Part shown: positions 5,626 to 6,159 of the stretch, in pieces
Layout of the letters: each line of letters starts with the position of its first letter
Position numbering within the stretch: the first letter of the stretch is position 1
Source of the DNA: an uncultured Eubacteriales bacterium
Lineage (GTDB): Bacteria > Bacillota > Clostridia > Oscillospirales > Acutalibacteraceae
Assembly: GCA_900320925.1 (NCBI GenBank)
Contig: ONUD01000080.1
Span: 1-6,159, forward strand
Length of the DNA: 6,159 bases
Direction of reading: 5' to 3'
Made by a program: the position numbers and the translations under genes
The notes under the pieces: model-generated
What the model was told of the DNA's origin: nothing
Databases searched by the model: none
What the model saw: only the letters and a program-made list of their open reading frames with translations

Positions 5626-6159
5626 TTACCTCGTTGATAGTTTGGAGAGCAGTTTGGTGTCAGTGTCGGTATCGGTTTCACGGATGACAGCTTTGACTGC
5701 CAGCAGCTTGGAGGGAACGACTGCCAGTTCCTCTGCACCGAGAGCCAGCAGGAGCGGTGTCATGTAGGTATCGCAGGCAAGCTCGCCGCAAATACTGACC
5801 GGCTTATTGACACGGCATACATCACGGATGAGCCGCAGAACGGCTTTGTGGTACGGTTCATAGAAATATTCCAGTTTGGGATTCTCACGGTCCATGGCAA
5901 GGGTAGTTTGTGTCAGGGAGTTGGTATCAATCATCAGGAAGTCCGTTGCTTTGGCAAGGTCATCTGCAATCACGGCAGCGGCAGGGGTTTCAATGAGGAC
6001 GCCCAACGGAACGGTACTGTCACAGGCAATGCCTTTCAGCCGCAGAGCTGCTTTGACCTCTTTGGTGAGCCGTTTGACATATTCCACTTCATCGACACTG
6101 TTGACCATTGGCAGAACGATTCTTACTTTACCGTAAGCGGAGGCTCGATAGATGGCAGA
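5626..6159 (-). CDS. Enzyme I-like PEP-utilising protein (PtsI family), C-terminal part, divergent active site
   Basis: C-terminal 177 residues of a PEP-binding TIM-barrel protein, open at the right edge. It is recognised from RASAYGKVRIVLPMVNSVDE near the fragment start, IETPAAAVIAD at 56-66, LTQTTLAMDREN at 82-93 and SICGELACD at 122-130. Counterparts of E. coli enzyme I E431, N454, R465 and C502 are E57, N80, R91 and C124; the E-to-N and N-to-R spacings (23 and 11) match exactly. The usual GTND is here D78-T79-N80-S81, so the magnesium-binding aspartate (D455 in E. coli) is serine. The segment between R91 and C124 is 4 residues shorter than in E. coli, and the tail after the cysteine is 53 residues instead of about 73, ending in a TDTDTDT stretch. 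The phosphohistidine domain lies outside the window. It could be a divergent PtsI or a paralogue with altered activity; PPDK and PEP synthase fit less well. Confidence 0.85.
   Translation of the reverse strand, partial: SAIYRASAYGKVRIVLPMVNSVDEVEYVKRLTKEVKAALRLKGIACDSTVPLGVLIETPAAAVIADDLAKATDFLMIDTNSLTQTTLAMDRENPKLEYFYEPYHKAVLRLIRDVCRVNKPVSICGELACDTYMTPLLLALGAEELAVVPSKLLAVKAVIRETDTDTDTKLLSKLSTR
5656..5676 (-). repeat. Short degenerate hexanucleotide repeat at the 3' end of the PtsI-like gene
   Basis: On the coding strand the unit ACYGAY occurs three times in tandem (ACCGAT, ACCGAC, ACTGAC) followed by a partial unit. It encodes a Thr-Asp repeat (residues 162-168 of the fragment), where normal enzyme I would continue with its C-terminal helices. 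It may reflect slippage or rearrangement of the tail. Confidence 0.5.

Noticed and set aside
5168..5767. Plus-strand open frame of 199 codons opposite nth and the PtsI-like gene
   Set aside because: It spans two well-supported minus-strand genes and their 2-base junction, and its product has no recognisable feature.

Overview
The window reads as a chromosomal segment of an anaerobic clostridial Firmicute, probably a Ruminococcus-like Oscillospiraceae. The grounds are a complete SCIFF (six-cysteine) ranthipeptide cassette, which is a clostridial hallmark, strong AGGAGG-type ribosome binding sites, sigma-A type promoters, and a secreted BspA-like leucine-rich-repeat protein. Base composition is intermediate. 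The species assignment is inference.

Left block, minus strand, 2100 to 1: a TIGR04086-type four-helix membrane protein, then the SCIFF precursor peptide scfA, then its radical SAM/SPASM maturase scfB, which is nearly complete but cut by the left edge. scfA has its own extended -10 promoter just after the membrane-protein stop codon. A terminator-like hairpin sits between scfA and scfB, so the small peptide is probably made in excess over the enzyme. ScfB should install a Cys-to-Thr thioether in ScfA.

Middle, plus strand, 2241 to 3812: one gene for a 523-residue secreted protein. It has a signal peptide, a helical N-terminal segment, LRR_5-type repeats and two tandem C-terminal beta-sandwich domains. 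It has a textbook promoter at 2170-2198 and ends at a bidirectional terminator at 3822-3857. The 140-base gap at 2101-2240 is the divergent promoter region between it and the SCIFF operon.

Right block, minus strand: an isolated 81-residue protein gene (3864-4109) with its own strong promoter. Further right is an apparent operon transcribed leftwards: the C-terminal part of an enzyme I (PtsI)-like protein cut by the right edge, endonuclease III (nth), and a MacB/LolD-type ABC ATPase. The PtsI-like and nth genes are 2 bases apart. The ABC gene follows after 47 bases that hold a perfect 12-bp inverted repeat burying its start codon.

Two points stand out beyond the known SCIFF cassette. The PtsI-like protein has lost the conserved magnesium-ligand aspartate of the GTND motif and has a short C-terminus. 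The 81-residue protein nearby resembles the HPr fold around the regulatory-serine segment but shows no phosphorylatable histidine. Together they raise the possibility of a degenerate or repurposed phosphotransferase module. No RNA genes, CRISPR arrays or mobile elements were seen. No stretch over 300 bases lacks a gene.
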